Part shown: piece by piece, positions 16,637 to 25,979 of the stretch
Numbering within the stretch: the first letter of the stretch is position 1
Layout: the number at the start of each line of letters is the position of its first letter
Assembly (NCBI RefSeq): GCF_003063315.1
Contig: NZ_NERV01000003.1
Coordinates: forward strand, 558,001 to 622,000
From: Limnohabitans sp. T6-5
GTDB taxonomy: Bacteria > Pseudomonadota > Gammaproteobacteria > Burkholderiales > Burkholderiaceae_C
Direction of reading: 5' to 3'
DNA: 64,000 nucleotides
Notes under the pieces: model-generated
Seen by the model: the letters and a program-made list of their open reading frames with translations, nothing else
Told to the model about the DNA's origin: nothing
Database searches by the model: none
Program-made: the position numbers and the translations under genes

Positions 16637-17338
16637 TCAAAATGAGAGATTGTTAGGAATATTTTGTAAATCTCTTTTTACTTGATTGAAACGAGATTCA
16701 GTTGTCCATGTGAGTATTTGAATAATTTTTTCGTTTGTTTTTAATGTTGTTAAAACGTATCTAACTTTAAGGCCATTTTTGAGCGTGCCTCCGATTTCTC
16801 CTTGTAGTGCATCAAATCCATTGACTTTAATTTTTTCAAAATCGGAGAATGTACTGTTGGTTAAATTGCCGGTGAGCCTTGTTTTGGTGTTTTCGGAGTA
16901 TGCTCCCCAATCAGAAATATCTGAAATATTATTTGTATTTATAATTAAATATGTATCGGCAGTGGGATTTTTTAAACTTAATTGCGGGGATTGATTTGGA
17001 ACAAGTAGTGGCATCCAACCAGAATCCAGCGTGATCTTGAATGTTTGATCTTTAGAACTGAAGCTCAAAGGAGCTATAGGTGTTGATTGGGTAGAGGTTG
17101 CAGTAGTTTGCGAAATTTTTGGTGCATCTGCCTCACGATATCCTGCTTGCTTGTATTTGTTTATACATTCTTCAGTCATTGCATACGCTGCTGGTGCACC
17201 AATAATACCTATTCCAGAAGCTTCGCAATTGGCAGCATGTCCATTATCATTAATCATTTGGATGGAGCGAGAAACACAACCAGAAAGAAAAAAAGATATT
17301 GCAATGAATGCAGGAAAAATAATTTTTTTGTGATTCAT
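16637..17338 (-). CDS. Putative outer-membrane lipoprotein, unknown function, AT-rich
   Basis: A 233-aa protein with a classic lipoprotein signal: MNHKKIIFPAFIAISFFLSGC, lipobox LSGC with Cys at residue 21 and Ser-2 following a Val, compatible with outer-membrane sorting. The mature part has a short Thr/Ser/Gln-rich linker (about residues 78-92) and then a beta-rich domain (FKITLDSGWMPLLVPNQSP, GFDALQGEIGGTLKNGLKV). The domain resembles stress/periplasmic DUF1795-like folds in style only. Composition is strongly AT-rich like the HTH gene next to it, so both may have arrived together. I do not recognise the family. Confidence 0.7.
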   Translation of the reverse strand: MNHKKIIFPAFIAISFFLSGCVSRSIQMINDNGHAANCEASGIGIIGAPAAYAMTEECINKYKQAGYREADAPKISQTTATSTQSTPIAPLSFSSKDQTFKITLDSGWMPLLVPNQSPQLSLKNPTADTYLIINTNNISDISDWGAYSENTKTRLTGNLTNSTFSDFEKIKVNGFDALQGEIGGTLKNGLKVRYVLTTLKTNEKIIQILTWTTESRFNQVKRDLQNIPNNLSF

Positions 17339-17398
17339 AAATTTCCCTGATTGTAGTTTTCCTGTTGGCGAAAATACTTTTGAAGTTTAAATTTCAAG

Positions 17399-17425
17399 TT
17401 GAACGTCCTTTTGTTGGACGTTCAA
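17399..17425 (-). terminator. Perfect 10-bp hairpin after adk
   Basis: TTGAACGTCC-TTTTGTT-GGACGTTCAA, 50 bases after the adk stop on the minus strand and 61 bases before the lipoprotein start. There is no T-run, so it may be a terminator, a processing site or a protein site. Confidence 0.4.
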
Positions 17426-17474
17426 TGCCTTACTATTATAAATTCAGTATTTATTTTTAAGAAAAGCTTAAAAA

Positions 17475-18140
<666 letters not shown>

Positions 18141-18244
18141 TTATTGTTTGGAATCGTTTCAGTCAGGCTCGCCTGACGGTTGTTTTTGAGAATATCACGC
18201 CTGCCTCTAAGCAGACTTACGGCGCATGCCCAGGCTGCAGGGGG

Positions 18245-19021
18245 TCAGTTGGCCAGCAGTTTGCGCACGCGTTCGAGGTCTTCGGGGGTGTCCACGCCAG
18301 GGCCGGGCGCTTCGTCGGTGACGTGCACCGCAATGCGGTGACCGTGCCACATGGCGCGCAGTTGTTCCAGCGATTCCATGGTTTCGACAGGCGCAGGCGG
18401 CAGCTTCGGAAAGAGCGCCAGAAACCCGGCGCGGTAGCCATAAATGCCGATGTGGCGCAGGGGGGCAGGGTTGGGCAAGGCTTTGAAGGATGAGCCCGAT
18501 TGCCCGTCACGCCACCAGGGGATGGGGGCGCGGCTGAAATACAGCGCCATCTGGCGCGCGTCCATGACCACTTTGACCACATTGGGGTTGGTGAATTCTT
18601 CCAGGCTGCTGATGGCGTGTGCTGCCGTGCTCATGCTGGCGTCAGGGCGATCGGTCAGCAGGCGGGCCACCTCGTTGATGAGTGCAGGGGGAATCACGGG
18701 CTCGTCGCCTTGCACATTGACCACGACGGCGTCATCGGGCAGGCCGAGCAGTTGGCAGGCTTCGGCCAGGCGGTCGCTGCCGCTGACGTGGTCCTGGCGC
18801 GTCAGCAGGGCCTCAATGCCATGCGCCCGGCAGGCCTGAACAATGCGTTGATCATCGGCGGCCACCACCACACGGCTGGCCTGCGACAGCAGCGCTCTTT
18901 GAGCCACGCGCACCACCATCGGGGTGCCTGCAATGTCGGCGATGGGTTTGTTGGGCAGACGGCTCGACGCCATGCGTGCCGGAATCAGGACCGTGAAGCC
19001 CTTGGAAGCAGGTGTGCTCAT
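18245..19021 (-). CDS. kdsB: 3-deoxy-manno-octulosonate cytidylyltransferase
   Basis: A 258-aa enzyme making CMP-Kdo for lipopolysaccharide inner core. The nucleotidyltransferase signature is [18 protein letters not shown] at about residues 14-31. [13 protein letters not shown] and [13 protein letters not shown] follow, then the Kdo-site stretch [17 protein letters not shown]. It sits 9 bases after the Trm112-family gene and downstream of lpxK, so lipid A and core assembly genes are grouped. Confidence 0.97.
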   Translation of the reverse strand: MSTPASKGFTVLIPARMASSRLPNKPIADIAGTPMVVRVAQRALLSQASRVVVAADDQRIVQACRAHGIEALLTRQDHVSGSDRLAEACQLLGLPDDAVVVNVQGDEPVIPPALINEVARLLTDRPDASMSTAAHAISSLEEFTNPNVVKVVMDARQMALYFSRAPIPWWRDGQSGSSFKALPNPAPLRHIGIYGYRAGFLALFPKLPPAPVETMESLEQLRAMWHGHRIAVHVTDEAPGPGVDTPEDLERVRKLLAN

Positions 19022-19030
19022 GGGCGGGGC

Positions 19031-19237
19031 TCAGAGTGCAGGGCGCAGGGCCGCGAGTTTGTCGATTTCTTCGTCGCTCAATGTGCGGGCTTCGTTTTCC
19101 AGCAGGATCGGGATGCCGTTATGCACCGGGTAAGCCAAGCGGGCGCTGCGTGAGAGGAGTTCCTGACGCTCGCGGTCAAAGTTCAGAGGGCCCTTGGTGA
19201 CCGGGCAAACCAGCAGTTCAAGCAATTTGGTGTCCAT
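19031..19237 (-). CDS. Trm112 family (YcaR-like) small protein
   Basis: A 68-aa protein: [18 protein letters not shown] with the single Cys-Pro pattern, then [20 protein letters not shown], which is the conserved Trm112p signature. Bacterial members lack most zinc cysteines. The gene nearly always lies between lpxK and kdsB in proteobacteria, as here. Molecular function is not established; the eukaryotic protein activates methyltransferases. Confidence 0.9.
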   Translation of the reverse strand: MDTKLLELLVCPVTKGPLNFDRERQELLSRSARLAYPVHNGIPILLENEARTLSDEEIDKLAALRPAL

Positions 19238-19275
19238 GTGCCGATGATACCGGGCAGCGGGCGGCCCAGCGCGAG

Positions 19276-20298
19276 TCAACGCGACGCTGAAACGTTTACG
19301 GGCATTTTTTGTGCAATCAAGGCATCCAGCGCGCGCCAAAAGCCGTCTTCCGGCGTCAGTTGCAGCGGCACCGCCAGAGCGTGGGGATCGTGCTGCCACA
19401 ATTTGGCGGCATCTTTTTCGGTGCACAGCAAAGGGCGCTGCGAGGTGCTGTGAGAAGTGGATGTGGGCCACTGGGCATAGTCGTGGTGGTCCGGCAAGGC
19501 GGTGGTCTGAGCCACGCGCATGCCTGATTGCCTGAGCATGTCAAAAAATGCCTGAGGCCTGGCCAAGCCAGCGACCGCATCCACGGCTTGAGCTTGCAAA
19601 TCGCCCAGTAAAACAAGTTGCCCATCGGAGGCCCGTGCATGCGGGGCCAATTGCCTGCGGGCTTGATAACCGCCGCCCACCGCAGAGGGTCCGGTGTGCA
19701 GCAGCAAATCCACTTGGCGTGGCCAGGTTTCACGCAAGGGGCCTGCGGGCAGCAGCCAGCCATTGCCGACACCGCGCTCGTCCATCACGCAAATTTCAAT
19801 GTCACGGGCCAGCGCCAGATGCTGCAAACCGTCGTCACAGACGAGGATTTGCACTTCGGGGTGGGCTTGCAGCAAGGCACGGGCGGCATCGGCGCGCAGC
19901 GCTGCCACCCACAAAGGGGCACCGGTGGTCTGGTGGATCAGCAGCGGTTCATCCCCCACGTCCTGCGGCTGACTGTCGCGTTCCACAGGCCGTGTGTCAC
20001 GGGTCACGCGCCCATGGCCGCGTGAGATCACCCCGACACGCAGCCCCTGCGACATCAGGTGTTGCACCAGGGCGATGGTGGTCGGGGTTTTGCCAGCGCC
20101 GCCCGCCACCACATTGCCCACCACAATGACCAGAGCGGGCACGCGTTCGGACTTGAAGTAGCCCGCCCGATAGGCCCAGCGCCGCAACAGCATCAGCGCG
20201 CCATAAAGCCAGGCCACAGGCAGCAACAGCCTGGCGACCATGCCGCGACCTGACCAGACCTGGGGCAGATGCTGGTGAAGGTAGGCGCGCAGGCTCAT
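19276..20298 (-). CDS. lpxK: Tetraacyldisaccharide 4'-kinase
   Basis: A 340-aa inner-membrane-associated kinase that adds the 4'-phosphate to lipid IV-A precursor. An N-terminal membrane helix ([17 protein letters not shown]) precedes the Walker [19 protein letters not shown] at about residue 60. ISRGHGR and the [15 protein letters not shown] motif follow, with Asp-Asp for metal or catalysis. It starts 6 bases after exbD and overlaps no neighbour. Confidence 0.95.
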   Translation of the reverse strand: MSLRAYLHQHLPQVWSGRGMVARLLLPVAWLYGALMLLRRWAYRAGYFKSERVPALVIVVGNVVAGGAGKTPTTIALVQHLMSQGLRVGVISRGHGRVTRDTRPVERDSQPQDVGDEPLLIHQTTGAPLWVAALRADAARALLQAHPEVQILVCDDGLQHLALARDIEICVMDERGVGNGWLLPAGPLRETWPRQVDLLLHTGPSAVGGGYQARRQLAPHARASDGQLVLLGDLQAQAVDAVAGLARPQAFFDMLRQSGMRVAQTTALPDHHDYAQWPTSTSHSTSQRPLLCTEKDAAKLWQHDPHALAVPLQLTPEDGFWRALDALIAQKMPVNVSASR

Positions 20299-20304
20299 GT
20301 CAAC

Positions 20305-20727
20305 TCAGGAGCCGGGGACTTCGGCCGATTGGGTGGCGAAAGTGATTTGCGACAAGCCGCTGCGCCGCGCCGCTTCCATGGCATTGACCACGGCCTGGTG
20401 CGTAGCCGAGGCGTCGGCGCTGATGATCAAGGTCACATCTTTGCTGGCCAAAGGCGTCAGCACTGCTGCCAGCGCGCTCACCGAGGTGCCGCCTACGGGG
20501 GACTTGTTGATCGCGTATTGGCCCTGAGAGGTGACCGTCAGAATGATGTGCCGTGGACGCTCGGTTTGCTTTTGGGCGTCGGCCACAGGCAAGGTGAGGT
20601 TGATCTCGGTCAGGCGGGACCAGGTGGTGGTCAGCATCAGGAAGATCAGGATCACCAGCAACACGTCAATGAAGGGGATCAGGTTGATCTCCGGCTCGGG
20701 CGAGCCGTGGTTTTTTCGGAATTTCAC
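20305..20727 (-). CDS. exbD: ExbD/TolR family biopolymer transport protein
   Basis: A 140-aa single-pass inner-membrane protein. The GTG at 20727 gives the usual start MKFRKNHGSPEPEINLIPFI and has GAGTGAG upstream; a TTG two codons earlier is less likely. The TM segment DVLLVILIFLMLTTTW begins with the essential Asp of the proton path. The periplasmic tail (residues about 45-140) has the family pattern. It follows exbB after 11 bases and probably energises TonB-dependent uptake or a Tol-like system with it. Confidence 0.92.
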   Translation of the reverse strand: MKFRKNHGSPEPEINLIPFIDVLLVILIFLMLTTTWSRLTEINLTLPVADAQKQTERPRHIILTVTSQGQYAINKSPVGGTSVSALAAVLTPLASKDVTLIISADASATHQAVVNAMEAARRSGLSQITFATQSAEVPGS

Positions 20728-20738
20728 AAACAACTCAC

Positions 20739-21377
20739 TCAGTCGCGCAGGTGGGCCAGGTGGCGAGCGAAGCGTTCAGCAGCCACTTCCATGGCCAGCA
20801 GGTGGCCATCGACGACCGCTCTGAAATAGCGCCAGAACATCAAGGCCGGAATGGCCACGATCAGGCCCAACGCCGTGTTGTACAAGGCCACAGAGATGCC
20901 GTGGGCCAGTTGCGCGGGTTGGTTGTTGGCGGCAGTGTGGGCGCCAAAAATCTCGATCATGCCGACCACCGTACCCAGCAAGCCCAGCAAAGGTGCAGCA
21001 GAGGCGATGGTGGCCAGTGCGGGCAGATAGCGTTCGAGCTGCTGAGCGGCAATGCGACCCGCCATTTCCATGCTGGCATGGACGTCTTCGTTGGTGGCTT
21101 GCGGGTTTTTTTGCAGGCTGCGCAGGCCGCTGGCCAGCACGGTGCCCATGACGCCGGTGTTTTCCAGCCTGGTGATCACGTCCTCCGTGGGAAAGCCGCG
21201 GCGGGTGGCATCCAGTGCCTGCTCCATGACCTTGGCGGGCATGATTTTGTTCGTTTGCAGCTGGAACAAGCGTTCGACGATCAGCGCCAAAGCCAAAATT
21301 GAGCACACGATCAAGGGCCAAATGGGCCATCCAGCGGCTTGTATGATGGATAACAAAGCAATTCCTTCCAGTTTCAT
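20739..21377 (-). CDS. exbB: ExbB/TolQ family proton channel protein
   Basis: A 212-aa membrane protein of the MotA/TolQ/ExbB family. A first TM (WPIWPLIVCSILALALIVERL) is followed by a cytoplasmic domain. TM2 and TM3 are at about residues 120-185: LATIASAAPLLGLLGTVVGM and the region NTALGLIVAIPALMFWRYF. The ATG at 21377 (MKLEGIALLS) is taken as start; a GTG three codons earlier is in frame. No tonB is visible in the window. Confidence 0.92.
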   Translation of the reverse strand: MKLEGIALLSIIQAAGWPIWPLIVCSILALALIVERLFQLQTNKIMPAKVMEQALDATRRGFPTEDVITRLENTGVMGTVLASGLRSLQKNPQATNEDVHASMEMAGRIAAQQLERYLPALATIASAAPLLGLLGTVVGMIEIFGAHTAANNQPAQLAHGISVALYNTALGLIVAIPALMFWRYFRAVVDGHLLAMEVAAERFARHLAHLRD

Positions 21378-21386
21378 AACGTTCAC

Positions 21387-21723
21387 AAACGGCAGTGATT
21401 ATGGACGATGGTCAAAACTGTTCTGATGAGTGCGCCATGGCGTTCGGGAGCACATTTTGAGGCGGAGTTTCTGTGGATAACTTTGTGAAGAACTCCTAAA
21501 TACAGTTTATTAGGTACTTGTGTTTGTGGGTGATTTTTAAAATTCATCTGAATCAATGAAGTCAAAAAATGTTTTAAATCAAAGACTTAAAGCGATTCTG
21601 GAATTTCTGCTCGATAGAGAATCGGTCTTTCATGAGAAGGTGCATGCCTGTGGAGTACTTGATGTACGCGGCATGCGCTTTAGCGGAGCAAATCGGTTTG
21701 AAACCCTTGAAAAATAAGACACC
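21387..21723. other. Intergenic region between exbB and xseA
   Basis: It holds the divergent upstream regions of exbB and xseA, a single consensus DnaA-type nonamer TGTGGATAA (21472-21480), an AT-rich stretch, and a doubtful 53-codon open frame (21556-21717). Nothing else is recognisable. Confidence 0.4.
21556..21717 (+). CDS. Doubtful 53-aa open frame just upstream of xseA
   Basis: ATG at 21556 to TAA at 21717, product MKSKNVLNQRLKAILEFLLD followed by about 33 further residues. It ends 6 bases before the xseA start, as a leader or coupled gene would. There is no ribosome-binding site upstream and no family is recognised; it may be chance. Confidence 0.2.
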   Translation: MKSKNVLNQRLKAILEFLLDRESVFHEKVHACGVLDVRGMRFSGANRFETLEK

Positions 21724-23151
21724 ATGGCCCTTTTTGATGATTTGACGCCGCGTGCGTGGACAGTTTCGGCGCTGTGCCGCGCCGTGGCTGATGCGCTGGA
21801 TCTGCGCTTCAACCCCGTCACGGTGCGCGGCGAGATTTCTGGCTTCTCTCGCGCAGCCAGCGGACATTGCTACTTTTCGATCAAGGACGATGCCGGGCAA
21901 ATCCGTTGCGCCATGTTTCGCAGAGCGGCCAGCCTGATGAACTTTTCGCCCCGCGATGGTGAGTTGGTCGAAGTGCGTGGCCGATTGGGCGTCTACGAAG
22001 CCCGGGGAGACCTGCAGCTGGTGGTCGAATCCATGGAGCGGGCTGGGCAAGGGGCCTTGTTTGAGCAGTTTTTGCGGCTCAAAGCCAAGCTGGAGGCCGA
22101 GGGCCTGTTCGATCCGGCCCACAAGCGAGACCTCCCCGAACAAGCGCGAGCCATTGGCGTGGTCACCTCGCTGGGCGCCGCCGCCTGGCACGATGTGGTG
22201 ACGGCCCTGCAAAGACGGGTGCCGCACATTCCCGTGCTCATGGCCCCCGCCTTGGTGCAAGGCGCGGGGGCCGCCGCCACGCTGGTTCAGGCCTTGCAGA
22301 ACATGTACGCCCTGACCGCGGAAGACAACCCCCTGAGCCCACCTGTGGACGTGATCTTGCTGGTGCGTGGCGGTGGGGCCATGGAGGATTTGTGGTCTTT
22401 CAATGATGAAAACCTGGCCCGCGTGATCGCCCAAAGCCCAGTGCCTGTGATTTGTGGCGTGGGCCACGAGACCGACTTCACCATCGCCGACTTTGTGGCT
22501 GATGTCCGAGCCCCCACGCCCACCGCTGCCGCTGAAATGGCCGCGCCCGACCGGGGTGTCGGGCTCGAAAGCCTGTCCGTGCTCGAACACCGCTTGACCC
22601 GTGGCCTGTTGCGTCAGCAAGACCGCCAAGCCCAGCGTTTGGATGGCATCGCCTCGCGGCTGGGCCATGGCATGCAGCGTCAGCAAGACCGGCAGTCCCA
22701 GCGGCTGGACAGCGTGGCGGCCCGATGGGGCGTGGGCCTGGAGCGCCAACAAGAGCGCCAGGCACAGCGCCTGAGCGCCATCGCCGCTCGCCTGAGTCGC
22801 CCCCAGGCCTTGCTGGGCCAGCACAGCCAGTGGCTGGACCGCTTGGCGCATCGCCTGCAAGTGGGCGTGCAAAGCGCGCAGACCGCAAGCAGCCATCAGC
22901 TCGAACGCCTGGATGACCGTTTGCGTTTCAGTCAGGGCCAACAAATGCAACAGCGCACTGAACGGCTGGAGCGCGCCGCATTGCGCCTGTCGTCGGTCGA
23001 CCCGCACCGCGTGCTGGAGCGCGGCTACGCCTGGCTCAGCGACGAAACCGGCCTGGCCATGACGCAGGTCGCCCAATTCCAACCCGGCCAGAAAGTTCGC
23101 GCCACCTTGGCCGATGGCGATGTGCCGCTCACCGTTCGGCCCAGTCGGTGA
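21724..23151 (+). CDS. xseA: Exodeoxyribonuclease VII large subunit
   Basis: A 475-aa nuclease subunit. An N-terminal OB fold (residues about 12-110, VTVRGEISGFSRAASGHCYF) is followed by the catalytic domain with GVVTSLGAAAWHDV, VILLVRGGGAMEDLWSFND and CGVGHETDFTIADFVAD. The region from about residue 275 to 430 is a long coiled coil built on imperfect repeats of Arg-Gln-Gln-Asp-Arg-Gln-x-Gln-Arg-Leu, as expected for the XseB-binding arm. It degrades single-stranded DNA. xseB is not adjacent, which is unusual only for enterics. Confidence 0.95.
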   Translation: MALFDDLTPRAWTVSALCRAVADALDLRFNPVTVRGEISGFSRAASGHCYFSIKDDAGQIRCAMFRRAASLMNFSPRDGELVEVRGRLGVYEARGDLQLVVESMERAGQGALFEQFLRLKAKLEAEGLFDPAHKRDLPEQARAIGVVTSLGAAAWHDVVTALQRRVPHIPVLMAPALVQGAGAAATLVQALQNMYALTAEDNPLSPPVDVILLVRGGGAMEDLWSFNDENLARVIAQSPVPVICGVGHETDFTIADFVADVRAPTPTAAAEMAAPDRGVGLESLSVLEHRLTRGLLRQQDRQAQRLDGIASRLGHGMQRQQDRQSQRLDSVAARWGVGLERQQERQAQRLSAIAARLSRPQALLGQHSQWLDRLAHRLQVGVQSAQTASSHQLERLDDRLRFSQGQQMQQRTERLERAALRLSSVDPHRVLERGYAWLSDETGLAMTQVAQFQPGQKVRATLADGDVPLTVRPSR

Positions 23152-23160
23152 TTTCAAAAC

Positions 23161-23282
23161 GTCGAACTCTGCGAGTGCCGACGGGGTAAGGCCTGCGGAT
23201 TTTGTGGGTCGGTGTTCGCAGACCCCGACATGAGGCTGAGGTCGGCGGTTTTTTGGAGGTCGAGGGGCTTCAGCCCCGACAA
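23161..23282. repeat. REP-like cluster, family A (GTCGG...CCGAC type), degenerate
   Basis: Several half units: GTCGAACTCTGCGAGTGCCG, GGTCGGTGTTCGCAGACCCC and GTCGAGGGGCTTCAGCCCCG. Each can fold on itself; related units lie at 25.8, 35.1, 45.8-46.1 and 56.1 kb. Confidence 0.65.
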
Positions 23283-23409
23283 CTGTGCGCTGACCCACAA
23301 TGGGGGAGCTGGCAGGGGCGGTTGAATAACCCTGGCTCGAAGGGCGATCGCTCAGCCTCTAAAATGCACGGGTTGACCAACAACCCGTAACCCCACAAGA
23401 GGATCCATC

Positions 23410-23991
23410 ATGGAACACACCTTGCCCGTACTGCCTTACGCGATTGACGCATTGGCCCCTCACTACAGCCAGGAAACTCTGGAGTTTCACCACGGCAAGC
23501 ACCACAACGCTTACGTCGTGAACCTGAACAACCTGCAAAAAGGCACTGAATTCGAGAGCAAGAGCCTCGAAGAAATCGTCAAAAAGTCCAGCGGTGGCAT
23601 CTACAACAACGCTGCCCAGATCTGGAACCACACCTTCTTTTGGAACTGCATGAAGCCCCAAGGCGGCGGCGAGCCCACTGGCGCTTTGGCTGAAGCCATC
23701 CATGCCAAATTCGGCAGCTACGCCGCATTCAAGGAAGCCTTTGTCAAGAGCGCAGTGGGCAATTTCGGCTCCGGCTGGACCTGGTTGGTCAAAAAGGCCG
23801 ATGGCTCTGTGGACATCGTCAACATGGGCGCTGCGGGCACCCCCCTGACCACCGCTGACAAAGCGCTGCTGACTGTGGACGTGTGGGAACACGCCTACTA
23901 CATCGACTACCGCAACCTGCGTCCAAAGTTCGTGGAAACTTTCCTGAGCAACTTGGTGAACTGGTCGTTCGCAGAAGCCAACTTCGCCTGA
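23410..23991 (+). CDS. sodB: Superoxide dismutase, Fe/Mn family (Fe type likely)
   Basis: A 193-aa cytosolic enzyme that dismutes superoxide. Metal ligands are visible: His in [13 protein letters not shown] (about residue 27), His in [11 protein letters not shown] (about 75), and Asp/His in [12 protein letters not shown] (about 157/161). The [11 protein letters not shown] and FGSGWTWL context favours iron. Ribosome site AGAGGATC. A terminator follows within 25 bases. Confidence 0.96.
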   Translation: MEHTLPVLPYAIDALAPHYSQETLEFHHGKHHNAYVVNLNNLQKGTEFESKSLEEIVKKSSGGIYNNAAQIWNHTFFWNCMKPQGGGEPTGALAEAIHAKFGSYAAFKEAFVKSAVGNFGSGWTWLVKKADGSVDIVNMGAAGTPLTTADKALLTVDVWEHAYYIDYRNLRPKFVETFLSNLVNWSFAEANFA

Positions 23992-24013
23992 TCGAAGTTC
24001 ATCCTTCTGTCAT

Positions 24014-24038
24014 AAGCCCGGCTTGTCCGGGCTTTTTT
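24014..24038 (+). terminator. Rho-independent terminator of sodB
   Basis: AAGCCCGG-CTTGT-CCGGGCTT followed by a T-run, 23 bases after the sodB stop. Confidence 0.9.
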
Positions 24039-24096
24039 ATCAGTCCATTGCGCCGCTATGTGCTCCATGTCTGCGACGCTGAAAGGTGTCTCTTTG

Positions 24097-25380
24097 ATGC
24101 GTTTATTGGCTCTATTTCATGTTTTGTCGCGTCGTCGTCTGCTGACAACGGCATTGTCTTTGTTCGCCTTGACGGCCGCCGCACAATCGCCTGCGCCCAT
24201 CAAGTTGGCACTCATTGAAGGCCTGAGCGGCCCTTTTGCCAACACCGGCGAAGCGGTGGTGCGCAACATCGCCTGGGCTGTAGAGCGCGTCAACGCCCGG
24301 GGCGGCGTCAAGACGGCGCAGGGCCTTCGCCCCTTCGCGCTGGAGCGCTACGACAGCAAGGGTCAAAACGAGGAAGCTTTGTCGGCCCTGAAGTCGGCCA
24401 TTGACGATGGGGCGCAAGTGGTGTTGCAAGGCAATTCCTCGGCCAATGCCGCAGCCCTGATCGACGCCATCAACAAGCACAACGAGCGCGAACCGGGCAA
24501 GCGTGTGCTGTTTTTGAACTACTCGGCGGTCGATCCTGCACTGACCAACGAGAAATGCAGCTTTTGGCACTTTCGCTTTGATGCCCATGCCGACATGCGT
24601 GTGGCCGCCCTGATGCAGGTTTTGCGTGAAGACAAAAAGCTCCGATCGGTTTACCTGATCGGGCAGGACTACAGCTTTGGGCAATCTGTGTTGCGCGAAG
24701 CCCGCCAGCAACTGCAGGCCCAGCGCCCGGACGTTGCCGTTGTGGGCGAGGAGCTGCACCCCATGGGCCGCGTGAAGGACTTCTTGCCTTACGCGGCCAA
24801 GATCAAGGCCAGCGGCGCGCAGGCCGTGATCACCGGCAACTGGGGCAATGACCTGACGCTGCTCGTCAAGGCCGCCCGCGAGGCGGGTTACGAGGGCAAG
24901 TTCTACACCTTTTATGGAAATGCCTTGGGCGCCCCGGCGGCCATGGGTGATGCAGGTGTAGGCCGTGTGGTGGCGGTGGCCGACTGGCTGCCCAATGTGC
25001 CGGGCCAAGCCAGTGAGCAGTTTTACCGGGCTTTTCGCCAACGTTTTCCCAAGCCGAACGAAGACTACGTGCACTTGCGCATGCAACTCATGATCGAAGC
25101 CTTGGCGCAGGCCATGGAGCGCGCAGGCAGCACCGATCCGGTGGCCGTAGCCCTGGCACTTGAAAAAGCACGCGTCAGTCTGGCTGGGCAAACCGGCAGC
25201 ATGCGCGCCGAGGATCACCAGTTCCAGCAAGGTCTGGTGGTCGGGACGATGGCACGCCAAGGCACGCCAGGGGTGCCTTTTGATGTGGAAGGCTCAGGCT
25301 ACGGCTTCAAGGTCGTGCGTCAAATTCGGGCCGAACAGGCCCGCATGCCGACCACTTGCAAGATGATGCGCCCCGGTTGA
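24097..25380 (+). CDS. Orphan ABC transporter substrate-binding protein, branched-chain type
   Basis: A 427-aa type I periplasmic binding protein. The ATG at 24097 gives MRLLALFHVLSRRRLLTTAL, a signal peptide ending near TAAAQS, with GAAAGG upstream; ATGs at 24058 and 24067 are in frame but worse. Mature features: KLALIEGLSGPFANTGEAVV, VNARGGVKTAQGLRP and IGQDYSFGQSVLREAR. No permease or ATPase gene is next to it, so it must work with a transporter elsewhere or act as a sensor protein. Ligand unknown. Confidence 0.88.
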   Translation: MRLLALFHVLSRRRLLTTALSLFALTAAAQSPAPIKLALIEGLSGPFANTGEAVVRNIAWAVERVNARGGVKTAQGLRPFALERYDSKGQNEEALSALKSAIDDGAQVVLQGNSSANAAALIDAINKHNEREPGKRVLFLNYSAVDPALTNEKCSFWHFRFDAHADMRVAALMQVLREDKKLRSVYLIGQDYSFGQSVLREARQQLQAQRPDVAVVGEELHPMGRVKDFLPYAAKIKASGAQAVITGNWGNDLTLLVKAAREAGYEGKFYTFYGNALGAPAAMGDAGVGRVVAVADWLPNVPGQASEQFYRAFRQRFPKPNEDYVHLRMQLMIEALAQAMERAGSTDPVAVALALEKARVSLAGQTGSMRAEDHQFQQGLVVGTMARQGTPGVPFDVEGSGYGFKVVRQIRAEQARMPTTCKMMRPG

Positions 25381-25404
25381 TGGGCGGGCATCCTCGCATT
25401 CAGC

Positions 25405-25653
25405 TCATTGGGTTTCGCCCACAGCCTCTTTGACACATTTCTTGATGTTGCTGGTTTTGGCAGCACCGGCCAGCTTGCGCTCGGCTGCTGCGGCTTCACA
25501 TTTGCTGGTGGCATCGGCCTCGCACTTTTTCAGAAATGACGTTTTGGCGGCACCTGCCAGCTTCTTTTCGCTCAAGGCAGTGTTGCAAGTGGCGTCTTGA
25601 GCCCAGACGGAAGTGCAAAGCAGGGCGATCACTGCAAATGACAATTTTTTCAT
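25405..25653 (-). CDS. Small secreted PsiF-repeat protein
   Basis: An 82-aa protein. The start MKKLSFAVIALLCTSVWAQ at 25653 is a signal peptide cut after AQ. The mature part holds two similar units, KKLAGAAKTSFLKKCEADA and RKLAGAAKTSNIKKCVKEA, each with paired Cys residues about 20 apart. This is the pattern of the PsiF repeat (E. coli phosphate-starvation-inducible PsiF). Function of the family is not known; a periplasmic place is inferred. It is convergent with the orphan binding protein. Confidence 0.8.
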   Translation of the reverse strand: MKKLSFAVIALLCTSVWAQDATCNTALSEKKLAGAAKTSFLKKCEADATSKCEAAAAERKLAGAAKTSNIKKCVKEAVGETQ

Positions 25654-25799
25654 GATGATGATTTTGTGGGTTAAAAAATCAAAATCATAAGTCATTGGTG
25701 GCCAAGCCTTGAATGTGTCAAAAAGTAGCGGTGTTTGTCCCGCATGCACCATGCAACTGGCGTCAGGCAGTTTTTTTCAAACCCATCTGGCAGATCGGT

Positions 25800-25829
25800 C
25801 TTGCAGGTCGGCACTCGCAGAGTCCGACA
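25800..25829. repeat. REP-like half unit, family A
   Basis: CTTGCAGGTCGGCACTCGCA continuing to AGTCCGACA: same GTCGG...CCGAC layout as the clusters at 23.2 and 45.8 kb. Confidence 0.55.
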
Positions 25830-25910
25830 AGTGCGCTCTGGCGTCATCGTCTGCATGGGGGCGCATGCAGTCCTTGTGGCCAAAAGCGCAGCAGCCCATT
25901 GGCCGAGTTA

Positions 25911-25942
25911 AAAAAAATGCGCCCCGGAGGGCGCATAAAAAA
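25911..25942 (-). terminator. Strong bidirectional terminator
   Basis: ATGCGCCC-CGGA-GGGCGCAT, an 8-bp perfect stem (25917-25936), flanked by seven A on the left and AAAAAAG on the right, so it works best on the minus strand where T-runs follow. It could end the transglutaminase transcript and the short RNA from the LexA promoter. Confidence 0.85.
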
Positions 25943-25973
25943 GAAAAGTCAGGCAACTGCAGGAAGCACTGAC
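25911..25973 (-). ncRNA. Candidate SOS-induced small RNA (about 63 nt)
   Basis: Transcription is predicted to start near 25973, just after a -10 TATACT on the minus strand, and to stop at the terminator 25911-25942. The RNA would carry a C/U-rich single-stranded 5' part (CAGTTGCCTGACTTTTC) and a terminator hairpin with a U-tail, the layout of Hfq-bound small RNAs. No coding frame of note fits inside. This is inference from signals only. Confidence 0.4.
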
Positions 25974-25979
25974 GACCTC

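Noticed and set aside
18162..18177. GTCAGGC/GCCTGAC hairpin between kdsB and adk
   Set aside because: The loop is only two bases and no T-run follows on the transcribed strand, so it is not a convincing terminator.
21472..21480. Consensus DnaA-type nonamer TGTGGATAA
   Set aside because: A single box without others, without dnaA/dnaN and without a proper AT-rich unwinding region does not indicate an origin.
21574..23298. 574-codon minus-strand frame opposite xseA
   Set aside because: Antisense shadow of the exonuclease coiled-coil repeats; no start signal or domain.
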